From JAQBVV01 sp965249205 (GTDB lineage: Bacteria > Acidobacteriota > Vicinamibacteria > Vicinamibacterales > UBA2999), in assembly GCA_965249205.1 (NCBI GenBank), contig CBDFLL010000006.1, positions 620,001 through 684,000 on the forward strand: DNA of 64,000 nucleotides, read 5' to 3'. The translations under genes and the position numbers were made by a program. Positions 44,900 to 53,745 of this stretch are shown piece after piece. Position 1 is the first letter of the stretch; each line of letters begins with the position of its first letter. The notes below the pieces were generated by a model that had not been told where the DNA came from, did not search any database, and saw nothing but the letters and a program-made list of their open reading frames with translations.

Positions 44900-45899
44900 C
44901 CGGCGTCGGTAGAAGTCGACGAAACGCATCGGTCATGTCGATGCGCAGCGTTCCCTGCTCTTGTATTAGGTAGCAGGCCGCGACATCTCGATTCTCGGCC
45001 CACTCGATCCCTGCCTCGGGTCCCATCACGAACAACGCTGTAGACAGGAGATCGGCCGCCAGGCCGCGCTCGTGCCAGACGGAAACGGACCCGGAGAACT
45101 GGGCGGGACGACCGGTGCGAGGGTCGAGCACATGCCCAACCCGGGTCCCGGCGACGGTAAGGTCCCGCTCGGATCCTGCGGTTGTGGAGATCGAGCCCGT
45201 CGTTATCTCTATCTGAAGAACAGGCACATCCCGCTGGCGCGGGTGGGCGATCCCTACGGCCCACCCGGCACCCCGTGGCGGGCGGCCTCCAGCAGCAATC
45301 TGGCCGCCGATATCGATCATCCACGGACCGTCACCGAGCACGTCGGCCACTCGATCCAATGCCTCGCCCTTACCGAAGGCTCCCGCGTCGATGGCGACGT
45401 CGGCGCGCCGTGTCACCGTGCAGTCGTTGTCGTCGAATCCCAACAGCGCCAGACCGGATGACCCAAGCGCCGTCAAGCGGGCATCATCTGTGGGCACAGT
45501 CCCGTCGCCGTGCACATCCCACGCGGCGAGCAGTCGTCCGATCGCGGGATCAAACGCCCCGCGAGTGGCGCGATGCCATTCCCACACGTCGACAAACATG
45601 CGGCACACACGTGGCGTTGCTGTCCAGGCTTCGCCGACTGGGTGCCGGTTGAGCGCCGAGAGCTGACTCGACTGGCGCCACGTGCTGAGTTCTTCTTCGG
45701 TGGCCTCGATGGCTTCCAACGCTGACTCGAGCAGTGCGTGCCCCCGGTCATACGTCTCGGCATAGGCTGACAATCGCGCACGGGTTCCCATCAGGTAGAC
45801 GTCTCGGGATACGAGGACCTGCGGGGTGTTGTCGGCGGAGAGTGCCACGCAGCCCACCAGTATGGGCAGCGCGACAGTCCTCAGCGCACCCCGGGTCAT
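44883..45899 (-). CDS. apbE: ApbE-type FAD:protein FMN transferase
   Basis: 338 residues. An N-terminal signal/anchor is followed by the ApbE domain: VYLMGTRARLSAYAE, TWRQSSQLSALNRHPVGEA (S/T-x-S-E/L region), DAGAFGKGEALDRVADVL with the Mg-binding context, and the C-terminal SISTTAGSERDL and HVLDPRTGRPA motifs. The enzyme attaches FMN from FAD to a threonine in exported proteins. It overlaps the membrane-protein gene by ATGA and closes a four-gene operon whose second gene encodes a candidate FMN acceptor. Confidence 0.92.
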   Translation of the reverse strand: MTRGALRTVALPILVGCVALSADNTPQVLVSRDVYLMGTRARLSAYAETYDRGHALLESALEAIEATEEELSTWRQSSQLSALNRHPVGEAWTATPRVCRMFVDVWEWHRATRGAFDPAIGRLLAAWDVHGDGTVPTDDARLTALGSSGLALLGFDDNDCTVTRRADVAIDAGAFGKGEALDRVADVLGDGPWMIDIGGQIAAGGRPPRGAGWAVGIAHPRQRDVPVLQIEITTGSISTTAGSERDLTVAGTRVGHVLDPRTGRPAQFSGSVSVWHERGLAADLLSTALFVMGPEAGIEWAENRDVAACYLIQEQGTLRIDMTDAFRRLLPTPAIAPA

Positions 45900-46426
45900 G
45901 CGGCTTCGCTGACGGCGGGACGAGGACGGATACGAGCGAGGAGGCGATTCCTTCGGCGCCGCCTTCTTCTTCGCTTCCCGGGGACGGCTGGGAGCGGGCG
46001 GATACGGGCGAGCTTCGCGCTCACGACCAGATGCGCGGCGTAGACGATGGCGAACACAGCACCACTTGCAACGTGCACGACGACCAGGGCTTGGAGCCAG
46101 GCTTCGCTTGCCGCGACCTGGAGCAGATAGCCGGAGACGATCATCGTCGCGAATGTGCCGAGCGAAACAAGACCGGATCGCCGGTTTGGCAGGCGCGGCG
46201 CACCAAGCTTCTTCATGACGTGTGAGTTGAAAATGATGCCAAACATCAGGATGAATGCAGGCGATGCCACCACGTGCAGACTCAGCATCGACGTCTGCCA
46301 GGGATGGTTCACGACCGCGAACGGGTCGTCAGTCTGCACGACGTATCTCATCCACAGGTAGGCGAACCCGGTGGCAACCACAGCCAGCGACAGGGCGTTG
46401 AACGTCCAACGTTCCCAGCGCTTCAT
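45896..46426 (-). CDS. Four-helix membrane protein, cytochrome-b561/DUF4405-like
   Basis: 176 residues with four predicted transmembrane helices (about 8-26, 45-68, 86-106 and 112-134). Histidines in the LHVVASPAF, NSHVMKK, VVHVASGAVF and AAHLVVS segments could ligate b-type haem, which suggests electron transfer across the inner membrane. The C-terminal tail is very arginine-rich (KRRRRRRRRNRLL) with a duplicated ARIRPxPAV phrase, and probably faces the cytoplasm. ATGA overlaps on both sides show coupling to the FMN-binding and apbE genes. Confidence 0.75.
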   Translation of the reverse strand: MKRWERWTFNALSLAVVATGFAYLWMRYVVQTDDPFAVVNHPWQTSMLSLHVVASPAFILMFGIIFNSHVMKKLGAPRLPNRRSGLVSLGTFATMIVSGYLLQVAASEAWLQALVVVHVASGAVFAIVYAAHLVVSAKLARIRPLPAVPGKRRRRRRRRNRLLARIRPRPAVSEAA

Positions 46427-46977
46427 CGCGCGCCTCCGGTACCGCGCAGCACCTGGTCAATCGCGAGTACGCGGCGGACCGCGCCGTTGGTGGCCCTGGC
46501 CGTGAGCGTGGCGCCTGCGATCGGGCGGATGGCCCGGTCGATGCCGAGGTCGTCGTCAAGCGCGTGACCGCTGTACTGGCCCAGCCACGCCTCTGGCGCC
46601 ATGAACTCTGTGGGTTCCAGAAAGGCGGTGACATCGACCCGCATCACGCGGCCCTGTGTGTCGAGGGAGATGAGCAGGCTCTCCCTCTTGGTACGGACGG
46701 TGTGCGTGTCTACGTAGGCGCGGCCGATCGTCTCCCCATTTCTGGTGGCAAGATACCTGGCCACCAGAGGAGACGCCGGGTCCGCCCCTGCCTGCGCTGC
46801 GACTTGCTGCACCTGTTCCGGCGTCAGAAACACTCGCTCCGCCGTGACTTGCGCATTGCCGTATACCGCCGCCAACGCCTCCTCACGGCTGAGGCCCTGC
46901 GCGGCGAGGGGTCCGAGTCCTGAGACCCAGAGCCCAAGCCAGATAGCCGCGAGTCGGACAGTCGTGGCGTGGCGCAT
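46423..46977 (-). CDS. Exported FMN-binding-domain protein (probable ApbE substrate)
   Basis: 184 residues with signal peptide TVRLAAIWLGLWVSGLGPLAAQG. The C-terminal half fits the FMN_bind fold: ALDDDLGIDRAIRPIAGATLTA, where the GATLT phrase aligns with the S-G-A-T-x-T site whose threonine receives FMN. A preceding serine is replaced by alanine. The start is ATG 46977, two bases after the porin stop. The product likely carries covalent FMN and passes electrons outside the inner membrane. Confidence 0.82.
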   Translation of the reverse strand: MRHATTVRLAAIWLGLWVSGLGPLAAQGLSREEALAAVYGNAQVTAERVFLTPEQVQQVAAQAGADPASPLVARYLATRNGETIGRAYVDTHTVRTKRESLLISLDTQGRVMRVDVTAFLEPTEFMAPEAWLGQYSGHALDDDLGIDRAIRPIAGATLTARATNGAVRRVLAIDQVLRGTGGAR

Positions 46978-46979
46978 GA

Positions 46980-48314
46980 CTAGAACGCGTACCCGAGGTT
47001 GACGTTGAACTGGTTGCGGCCGCTTCCAGCCTCGTTTGCGATCCACTGATAGTCGGTCTTGATCGCCACGTTCGGAATCGGTTTCACTTCTATTCCGAGC
47101 GTTTTGAAAACCCCGTCGCGCCTGAGGTCTCGCGTAAAGCCCGCTGGAACCTTGTGCTGTGTGTCGATGTGCTCGTACCGGACGTACGGCGACAGCGCGA
47201 GTAGTGTGGTGGTCTGGGACAAGACGTTGTAGCTGGCTTGAAGGTAGCCGCCCCGCATCGTGTCGGCGATGGGAGAGTCGGCCGGAAGATTCAGGGCGCG
47301 GCTTGCTGGCCCAGCCTGGTCGACCGACCCCTGCGCAAACAGCGCTCGAACGTCGAAGCCGCGCATTTGTGCCTGGCCGTGCAATTCAATGACTGTGGTG
47401 CCTACGTCGAGGCGCGTGCTGTCGAGCACGACCTGTTCCTGTCCGGAACCACCCTTGTACAGCCCCAGTCCAGCCACAACGCCAGGAATCGGGGTGACGT
47501 CCAGGCGTCCCGAGAAGGCGAGATGTGCCGCGAGCGCCCTCCCTCCCTTTTGGCGGCCTCCGCGCAGGCCTGCTGCGGAAAACCCGGCGCCCCGCAATCC
47601 GTTCGTGACATAGGCACGAAAGTTCACAATACCGACGGATCCGAGAACGCCGGCTCCATTCTCACGCCACGTGGTCGGGAGGATCCGTTGCTCGGTCTCC
47701 GGGCGCTTTGCGCCGGCAAAGACAGTGGGTTCGTGGAACTCGTTCACGAGACCGAGCGGCAACAGGACCATGCCGCCACGCAGTGTCAGGTTGTCAGTCG
47801 CCAGGTAATCCACATAGGCGAATTCGACCGAGATTTCGTTCGAGTGTTCAATTTCGATCTCCGAATTGAACAGAAACTTGTCGTTGAACCTGTAGCCTGC
47901 GTAGAGAATGGCTCTCAGGAAATCGAGCCGCGTGGTCGGCGCACGTCCCGCGCCTGATTCGTCCGTCTCATCGAAGTTCTCCAGCAGCATCTCGCCGTAG
48001 CCAGCCAGGGACACGCCCTGCGTCGTGCGGCGATAGGTGGCGGCGGCTGACGGGGCCAGACCGAGGCTTTCACGCCTCGCCGCCGTGACCTCTGCCTGAG
48101 GGGCTTCACCGCTTCGAAGTAGTTCGAGTTCGGCAGCCAGAAGATCGATGCGCCGGCGCAGTTCCTGGATCTGGGCCTCGGACGAGGTGTCGATCTGTTC
48201 AATCGGGGCCACCTCCGGTACCTGAACCGGTTCTGCGGGGGGCCGTTGGGCAGCGGCGGGCAGCGTGAGCAGAGCGAACAGGACCGCGGCGACGACAGTT
48301 TCACGGAGGCGCAT
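46980..48314 (-). CDS. Outer-membrane porin-like beta-barrel protein
   Basis: 444 residues. A signal peptide (TVVAAVLFALLTLPAAAQ) is followed by a short periplasmic coiled coil (SEAQIQELRRRIDLLAAELELLRSG, about 45-70) and a long strand-rich barrel ending in FNVNLGYAF, with the terminal phenylalanine typical of outer-membrane barrels. The coiled-coil-plus-barrel layout is common in phosphate-selective or iron-related porins. First gene of the operon, behind a promoter with a Fur-like palindrome. Confidence 0.82.
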   Translation of the reverse strand: MRLRETVVAAVLFALLTLPAAAQRPPAEPVQVPEVAPIEQIDTSSEAQIQELRRRIDLLAAELELLRSGEAPQAEVTAARRESLGLAPSAAATYRRTTQGVSLAGYGEMLLENFDETDESGAGRAPTTRLDFLRAILYAGYRFNDKFLFNSEIEIEHSNEISVEFAYVDYLATDNLTLRGGMVLLPLGLVNEFHEPTVFAGAKRPETEQRILPTTWRENGAGVLGSVGIVNFRAYVTNGLRGAGFSAAGLRGGRQKGGRALAAHLAFSGRLDVTPIPGVVAGLGLYKGGSGQEQVVLDSTRLDVGTTVIELHGQAQMRGFDVRALFAQGSVDQAGPASRALNLPADSPIADTMRGGYLQASYNVLSQTTTLLALSPYVRYEHIDTQHKVPAGFTRDLRRDGVFKTLGIEVKPIPNVAIKTDYQWIANEAGSGRNQFNVNLGYAF

Positions 48315-48342
48315 GACTCAAGGACTTCCTGGGTAAATATGA

Positions 48343-48357
48343 TGAGACTGAGTCTCA
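48343..48357. promoter_or_regulatory. Fur-like 7-1-7 palindromic operator
   Basis: TGAGACTGAGTCTCA is a perfect 7-1-7 inverted repeat, the symmetry of Fur-family operators. It lies 29 bp before the porin start and just downstream of the predicted -10 box, so bound repressor would block transcription. Confidence 0.6.
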
Positions 48358-48371
48358 CTTTCAATTAGGAG

Positions 48372-48399
48372 TCTATATCCGACGATATTGGTCGGTCAA
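48372..48399 (-). promoter_or_regulatory. Promoter of the porin-apbE operon
   Basis: On the minus strand TTGACC (48394-48399) and TATAGA (48372-48377) are 16 bp apart. The predicted start falls near 48365, directly before the palindrome. The IS1595 element begins about 21 bp upstream of the -35 box. Confidence 0.6.
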
Positions 48400-48412
48400 G
48401 AGGTTTAGGGGA

Positions 48413-49472
48413 CGGCAGCTCGTGCTTATCCGGTTGTTTCAGCTAACCCCTATATCTTGCGATCAGCCTGGGGGGCGCACGTCCTGCGCGCCGCGAATCC
48501 GTCGGGCGGGCGTGGGCGTCCGTCCGGTCCCCAGGCCCAGCAGGGTCTGAAAGGCGGCCATCGGGTGCCGCCGCCGATTGTGCCGAAACACGAACTCATC
48601 GAGGTAGACCTGTAGTTGCGCCTTGCTGACGCCGTGGTGCGTGCCAATCAACCACTGTTGGCAATTGCCGATGACGCGGTCGGCCAAAGGCACGACGGAG
48701 GGCACCCCCCTGTGCAGGGCGCTCCGGATCGGTTGCGGGCGGGCGACGTGTCTCACGTCAGCGGCCTGGAGCCCATCGAAACTTTTCAGCCCGTCGGTGT
48801 AGACCGTCGCCCCCGGCGCAATGTGGTGAGTGACGAACGCGAGCATCGTCGATTGTTTGAAGTTCGGGATCACGGACATGCGGACCCGACCCGACCGATC
48901 CCCGCGTCGTTCCACCGCCACCAGCACCAGCGCGGCTTTCCGCCCCTTGAGTTGGCGACTGCCGCGCAGGCCGGCCTGGGGCGCGCCCACCCAGGTGTCA
49001 TCGATCTCCACGTCGCCGTACAAGGGCTCCCGCCCCGCGTTCACCATCGCGCGCCGCAGCTTGTGCAACAGCAGCCACGCCGTTTCGTACCGCCGCAGGC
49101 CCAACTGCCGCTGCAGCAGGAGCGCCGAGAGGCCCCGCTTGTCGGTAACCGTCAAATAGGCCGCCCAGAACCACACCAGGAGCGGCGTCTTCGTGTTGTG
49201 GAGAATCGTCCCGGCGGTCAGCGACACCTGATACCGGCACGCCGCACATTGCCAGCGCCGGTGTGTGGTCAGGCGATAGCCGCGCGCGTGCCGGCACCGG
49301 GGACACACAAAGCCGTCCGGCCAGCGGCACGCCGCCAAGTAGTCCTGACAGGCCTCGGCGGTCGCAAATTGCCGCTGAAACTCCCGGAGATTCTTCGGAA
49401 ACGACGGGCGCGCCACGCCGATACACTACCGGTGGTGGCTTGCTGAAACAACCGGATAAGCACGCGGCAGCT
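48413..49472 (-). mobile_element. IS1595-family insertion sequence with 8-bp target duplication
   Basis: The element is 48421-49464 (1044 bp), with terminal repeats CGTGCTTATCCGGTTGTTTC at both ends in inverted orientation, and an 8-bp duplication CGGCAGCT at 48413-48420 and 49465-49472. It is a single copy in this window. It landed immediately upstream of the operon promoter and separated it from any upstream activator site. Confidence 0.94.
48463..49416 (-). CDS. IS1595-family (ISXO2-type) transposase
   Basis: 317 residues from GTG 49416. The N-terminal zinc ribbon has CPRCRHARGYRL..WQCAACRYQVS. The ISXO2-like DDE core follows: GDVEIDDTWVGAPQ, TVYTDGLKSFDGL, and the final FVFRHNRRRHPMAAFQTLLG, where IS1595 enzymes have an asparagine in place of the usual glutamate. 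It appears intact. Confidence 0.93.
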   Translation of the reverse strand: MARPSFPKNLREFQRQFATAEACQDYLAACRWPDGFVCPRCRHARGYRLTTHRRWQCAACRYQVSLTAGTILHNTKTPLLVWFWAAYLTVTDKRGLSALLLQRQLGLRRYETAWLLLHKLRRAMVNAGREPLYGDVEIDDTWVGAPQAGLRGSRQLKGRKAALVLVAVERRGDRSGRVRMSVIPNFKQSTMLAFVTHHIAPGATVYTDGLKSFDGLQAADVRHVARPQPIRSALHRGVPSVVPLADRVIGNCQQWLIGTHHGVSKAQLQVYLDEFVFRHNRRRHPMAAFQTLLGLGTGRTPTPARRIRGAQDVRPPG

Positions 49473-49794
49473 AGCGGATATGAAACGCTAGACCGACGTC
49501 AGCGCGACCGGTATGCGCCCCCTGGGCGTCGCCGTCGGCCTGTGGGAGTTTTTGCAGGGCGCCAACGTTTCGAGCCTGTGTGATGCGATGACGGGTGGCT
49601 CAGCCCGCCGGCAGCGTGTCCATCAGCGAATCCACTTCCATGGGTAGTACCCTAATCCCGCTGGCGGGACGGGATCCGTACGCCCTTTTCGCTGCGCGCG
49701 ACACACCCGGGCGCTCGGGGGTAGATAGCGTGCCGACCAGGACGGCCAGCGCAGCTTCCGCGTGCGGTCGGTGCAGTGAGAGGACAGAGAAACG
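49473..49794. other. Intergenic region without recognised feature
   Basis: 322 bp between the IS1595 target duplication and the next gene. No frame with a supportable start and no inverted repeat of note is present on either strand. AGAGGACAGAGAAACG just before 49795 is the ribosome-binding region of the next gene. Confidence 0.5.
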
Positions 49795-50925
49795 ATGGGG
49801 TGGCATGCGGCGACTGTGAACATCGGCCGGAAGATTGCTGGCCGTGTGCTCAGAGTCCACAAGCCCTTTGTGCGCAATTGGAGGCGTTGCGGCCGCGTGG
49901 CGGAGCAGTTCGGGCACCGTCGGCAGGAATGGCAGGTCACACGGGACATCGCTCGCGGCGCCGGTGGGACAAGCGCCGGTGGAACAATCGTCGTCGGCCC
50001 GTGGCTGGGCGAAGTCGGGTACGAAGTCCTCTACTGGATTCCGTTCCTCAACTGGCTCAAGGACCGATACCAGCTGACCTCGGACCAGCTGGTCGTGGTC
50101 ACGCGAGGCGGGGCTGGCGCGTGGTACGGCGAAGTTACCCGGAACTGCGTGGAGATCTTCGACCATCTGGCACCGACAGATTTCGCCCGGCTCAACGAGG
50201 AGCGCCGGGAGCAGGTTGAAGGGGGCGGCCAGAAGCATACGGGCCACTCGGCGCTCGATCGGGAGATTCTCGACCGGATTGGGCGTGATCGCGGGGTGCG
50301 TCCGGATTACGTGATCCATCCGTCCCTGATGTTTCGTCTCTTCAAGCAGTTCTGGCTGGGCAATCGCTCGCTCGAGTTCGTGCTCCATCGCACGCGATGC
50401 CTGCCTGTTCGACTCCAGCGTCCCGAGCCTGCCGACTTGCCGCGCGAATTTGTCGCGGTCAAGTTCTATTCCGGTCGCGCGTTACCGGATACCCCCGACA
50501 TCCGACATGCGCTCACCGACCTCGTCCAGCGTCTCGCTCGGCGGATGCCGGTCGTTGTCCTTGACACTGGCCTGGAACTCGACGAGCACAGCGACTACGC
50601 CTTCCAGGGGCTCACGGGCGTGACGAGCTTCCGCGGCGCGATGACGCCGCGCGACAATCTGGCCATTCAGGCAGACGTCATTCAGCGGGCCTCGCTCTTT
50701 GTCGGGACGTGCGGCAGTGTGGCATGGCTCGCTCCGATGCTGGGCGTGCCCACTGTTGCGGTGTACGCAGACGACCGGTTGCTCACATCACACCTGTATT
50801 TTTCCCGGCACGCCTACCGGCTGACAGGTGCGGCGCCGTTCACAACGGTCGACGTGCGCGCCACTCGACACGTCGACGCGGCCGCGGCGTTCCTCCACGC
50901 GTCGCCCGCAGTCTCAAATCCGTAG
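49795..50925 (+). CDS. Uncharacterised protein, possibly glycosyltransferase-like
   Basis: 376 residues. The central part (GTIVVGPWLGEVGYEVLYWIPFLNWLKDRY) and C-terminal half (FVGTCGSVAWLAPMLGVPTVAVYADDRLL) have the look of a GT-B two-Rossmann fold, as in heptosyltransferase-type enzymes where a donor nucleotide-sugar binds near such a GSxxxLAP segment. A basic N-terminus (RKIAGRVLRVHKPFVRNWRRCGR) may touch the membrane. The function is not established; no conserved catalytic residue is sure. Confidence 0.55.
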   Translation: MGWHAATVNIGRKIAGRVLRVHKPFVRNWRRCGRVAEQFGHRRQEWQVTRDIARGAGGTSAGGTIVVGPWLGEVGYEVLYWIPFLNWLKDRYQLTSDQLVVVTRGGAGAWYGEVTRNCVEIFDHLAPTDFARLNEERREQVEGGGQKHTGHSALDREILDRIGRDRGVRPDYVIHPSLMFRLFKQFWLGNRSLEFVLHRTRCLPVRLQRPEPADLPREFVAVKFYSGRALPDTPDIRHALTDLVQRLARRMPVVVLDTGLELDEHSDYAFQGLTGVTSFRGAMTPRDNLAIQADVIQRASLFVGTCGSVAWLAPMLGVPTVAVYADDRLLTSHLYFSRHAYRLTGAAPFTTVDVRATRHVDAAAAFLHASPAVSNP

Positions 50926-51002
50926 TTCGTCCAAGAGGTTGAGACACAAATGCAACCGATGACGCGGGTCGAGAGAGGTGGGTAGCGCGAGTATTAGGTA
51001 GG

Positions 51003-52325
51003 ATGCTCGGTGTGGATTCGCTCTCGCTTCCATTCACCAAACGCACGCTCGGCAATGGTCTCGACGTCATCGTTCACGAGGACCATCACGTCCCGATCGT
51101 CGCGGTCAACATCTGGTATCACGTTGGGTCGAAGGACGAGCGGCCCGGCCGGACCGGTTTCGCGCACCTGTTTGAGCATCTGATGTTCGAAGGGTCGGAG
51201 CATCACGACACGGGATTCTTTCCGCCGATCCAGCAGGCAGGCGGGGTCCTAAACGGATCGACCGGCACCGACCGTACCAACTACTGGGAGGTGGTGCCGA
51301 CAAGCGCCGTCGACCTGGCGCTTTGGATGGAGTCGGATCGCATGGGCTTCCTGCTGCCGGCGGTTACGCCGGCGCGCCTCGAGACCCAGCGCGACGTTGT
51401 GCTCAACGAACGGCGGCAGAACTACGAGAATCGACCCTATGGGCTCGCGGTTATGGCGATCTCGGCCGCGTTGTTTCCTGAAGCGCATCCCTACCACTGG
51501 CCCACGATCGGGTCCGTAGAAGACATCAGGGCGATGCGGCTGGAAGACGTGCAGGCGTTTTTCCGCGCCTTTTACCACCCGGCCAACGCGTCTTTGACTC
51601 TGGCCGGCGACATCGAAACCGAGCGGGCGTTCGATCTGGCCGGAGCCTATTTCGGAGAATTGCCGCCCGGCCCGCGGCCCGCCACGGTGCATTGCGCCGC
51701 CGAGCTCAACAGCGAGGTGCGGCTCGTGCTCGAGGATCGCGTCGAGTTGCCGCGGCTCTACATCGCGTGGCTGTCGCCTGCGATGTTCGAGGAGGGTGAC
51801 GCGGAGCTTGATCTCCTCGGAGATCTGCTCGCTAACGGCAAGACCTCGCGCCTGTATCGCACTCTGGTGTACGAACGCCGTCTGGCGCTCGATGTGTCGG
51901 CGTTCCAGAGATCACAGGAGCTTGGGGGGTCTTTTTTCCTGGTCGCCACAGCGGCGCCAGGAGGGTCCCTGGCCGACCTCGCAGAACACATCGATGCTGA
52001 GTTGCAGCGGTTGATCGAGGAAGGGCCTTCTCCGGGCGAAATGGAGCGCGCCCGTGCGCAGGTCGAGGCACATTTCATGTACCGCCTGCAGACGGTAGGA
52101 GGGTTCGGCGGAAAGTCCGACCAGTTGAACGCCTACAACGTGCTTCGTGGCGATCCCGGGTTCTTTGCGGCGGACTTGTCTCGGTACCTCGAGGCCACGA
52201 CTGCCGGTGTGCAACATGCCGCAGCCCGCGTCCTTGCGTCCGATCGGCGCGTCATGCTCAGCGTCGTGCCTACTGGAGAGCCGGAGCTCGCGCTTGCGGG
52301 CTCGATGCCCGTGTCTGTGTCGTGA
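51003..52325 (+). CDS. M16-family zinc metallopeptidase, catalytic subunit
   Basis: 440 residues. The inverted zinc motif HLFEH lies in FAHLFEHLMFEGSEHH near residue 55, with the downstream glutamate in the ERRQNYENRPYGL region about 75 residues later, as in active pitrilysin/insulinase-type peptidases. No signal peptide is visible, so it is probably cytoplasmic or exported by another route. Its TGA overlaps the start of a second M16 gene; the pair likely forms a heterodimer. Confidence 0.92.
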   Translation: MLGVDSLSLPFTKRTLGNGLDVIVHEDHHVPIVAVNIWYHVGSKDERPGRTGFAHLFEHLMFEGSEHHDTGFFPPIQQAGGVLNGSTGTDRTNYWEVVPTSAVDLALWMESDRMGFLLPAVTPARLETQRDVVLNERRQNYENRPYGLAVMAISAALFPEAHPYHWPTIGSVEDIRAMRLEDVQAFFRAFYHPANASLTLAGDIETERAFDLAGAYFGELPPGPRPATVHCAAELNSEVRLVLEDRVELPRLYIAWLSPAMFEEGDAELDLLGDLLANGKTSRLYRTLVYERRLALDVSAFQRSQELGGSFFLVATAAPGGSLADLAEHIDAELQRLIEEGPSPGEMERARAQVEAHFMYRLQTVGGFGGKSDQLNAYNVLRGDPGFFAADLSRYLEATTAGVQHAAARVLASDRRVMLSVVPTGEPELALAGSMPVSVS

Positions 52326-53695
52326 TGCGGGCAGATCGCTCTCGAATGCCGGAGGTCGGGCCGGACCCGGCCTTTCGATTTCCCCGCATTGCCAGGCACA
52401 CCCTGCACAACGGGTTGCAGGTGCGGACCGTCGAGCACCCCACGGTGCCGGTTGTCTCCATGGTTGTGCAGGTTGACGGCGGCGCCGTGGCGGATCCACC
52501 TGGGCGGGAAGGGCTTGCCGCGATCACCGCCGACATGCTCGACGAGGGCACCGGCTCGCTGAGTGCGATTGACGTCTCGGAAGGCTTCGCCCGGATCGGC
52601 GCCCAATACGGCGTCGACGTGGGAGCTGATGCCACTCATCTGTCCTTGACGATGCTCTCGCGGTTTGCGGATCGCGGTGTGCAATGGCTCACAGAGCTTC
52701 TGACGCGGCCGAGTCTGCGCGCCAGTGATTTCGACCGTGTCCGGCAGATGCGACTCGATCGTCTTCGGCAGCTGAACGATCTCCCTTCCGCCGTGGCTGA
52801 GCGCGCGTTCGTTCGGCTGATGTACGGCGAGCATCCCTACGGACACCTGGCGATCGGTGATGCTGTGGCCCTTGGTGCCACGACCCTTGAGGATGTGACA
52901 GCCTTTCACACAGCCCGGTTCCTCCCTTCGCGCACAACGGTCACCGTCGCTGGCCCCGAGACACACGACGGCCTTCTGCAGCTCATTACGCGGGCTTTTT
53001 CAGGTTGGTCGGATGCTTCGACCCTTCCTGATGCGCCGGCGCCTGTGGCGGCCTGGCAGCCGGCGGGGGCGAGCCGTCTGACAGTCGTGTCGCGCGAGGG
53101 CGCGCCGCAGTCGGAGTTGCGGATCGGGCACCTCTCGGCCCGGCGGGATTCGCCTGACTACCCGGCATTGCTCGTGATGAACGCGGTGCTCGGCGGCGAG
53201 TTTGTCAGCCGGCTCAATCTGAAGCTTCGGGAAGAAAAGGGATACACCTATGGCGCACGCAGCGGGTTCGACTGGCGCCGCGGCATTGCACCGTTCGCGC
53301 TGAGGGCCAGCGTGCACACTGCGGCGACCGCTGACGCCGTCAGCGACTGCCTGGCCGAACTTGACGGCATCAGAGGGGCACGCCCACCGTCGGAGCACGA
53401 GATGCTGCTTGCGAAGGCCTCGCTCACGCGCGGCTACCCACGTGGATTCGAAACGGCACAGCAAGTGGCCCGGTCTGTCGCGCGAGTCGCGCTGTACGGT
53501 CTCCCCGATACCTATTTCGAGGAGTTTGTGCCACTCGTGCAGGCGGTCCAAGCAGCTGACGTCGTGAGAGTGGCTGCTCACTACATCGATCCAGCGCGAG
53601 CGGTCGCGCTGGTCGTCGGAGACTATGACGCGATTAAGGGATCATTGCAGCCACTCGGTCTCGGCGAACCGCAGTTGCTGGCGGCTGACGACTGA
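52322..53695 (+). CDS. M16-family peptidase-like partner subunit, zinc motif lost
   Basis: 457 residues (starting at GTG 52322 or ATG 52325, overlapping the upstream stop). The M16 fold is clear (VQVDGGAVADPPGREGLAAITADML; LREEKGYTYGARSGFDWRRG) but the HxxEH position reads GLAAITADM, so it cannot bind zinc. It keeps the R/Y pair of the GYTYGARS motif used for substrate binding. Such inactive partners complete the peptide-binding chamber. Confidence 0.9.
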   Translation: MMRADRSRMPEVGPDPAFRFPRIARHTLHNGLQVRTVEHPTVPVVSMVVQVDGGAVADPPGREGLAAITADMLDEGTGSLSAIDVSEGFARIGAQYGVDVGADATHLSLTMLSRFADRGVQWLTELLTRPSLRASDFDRVRQMRLDRLRQLNDLPSAVAERAFVRLMYGEHPYGHLAIGDAVALGATTLEDVTAFHTARFLPSRTTVTVAGPETHDGLLQLITRAFSGWSDASTLPDAPAPVAAWQPAGASRLTVVSREGAPQSELRIGHLSARRDSPDYPALLVMNAVLGGEFVSRLNLKLREEKGYTYGARSGFDWRRGIAPFALRASVHTAATADAVSDCLAELDGIRGARPPSEHEMLLAKASLTRGYPRGFETAQQVARSVARVALYGLPDTYFEEFVPLVQAVQAADVVRVAAHYIDPARAVALVVGDYDAIKGSLQPLGLGEPQLLAADD

Positions 53696-53745
53696 GCTCT
53701 CTAAGTCCGAGGCCCTGTCCATTAGCGGTAGTACGGTCGATCCAC

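Noticed and set aside
49600..50388. 262-residue minus-strand frame
   Set aside because: Antisense to the gene at 49795, no start signal, no recognisable domain.
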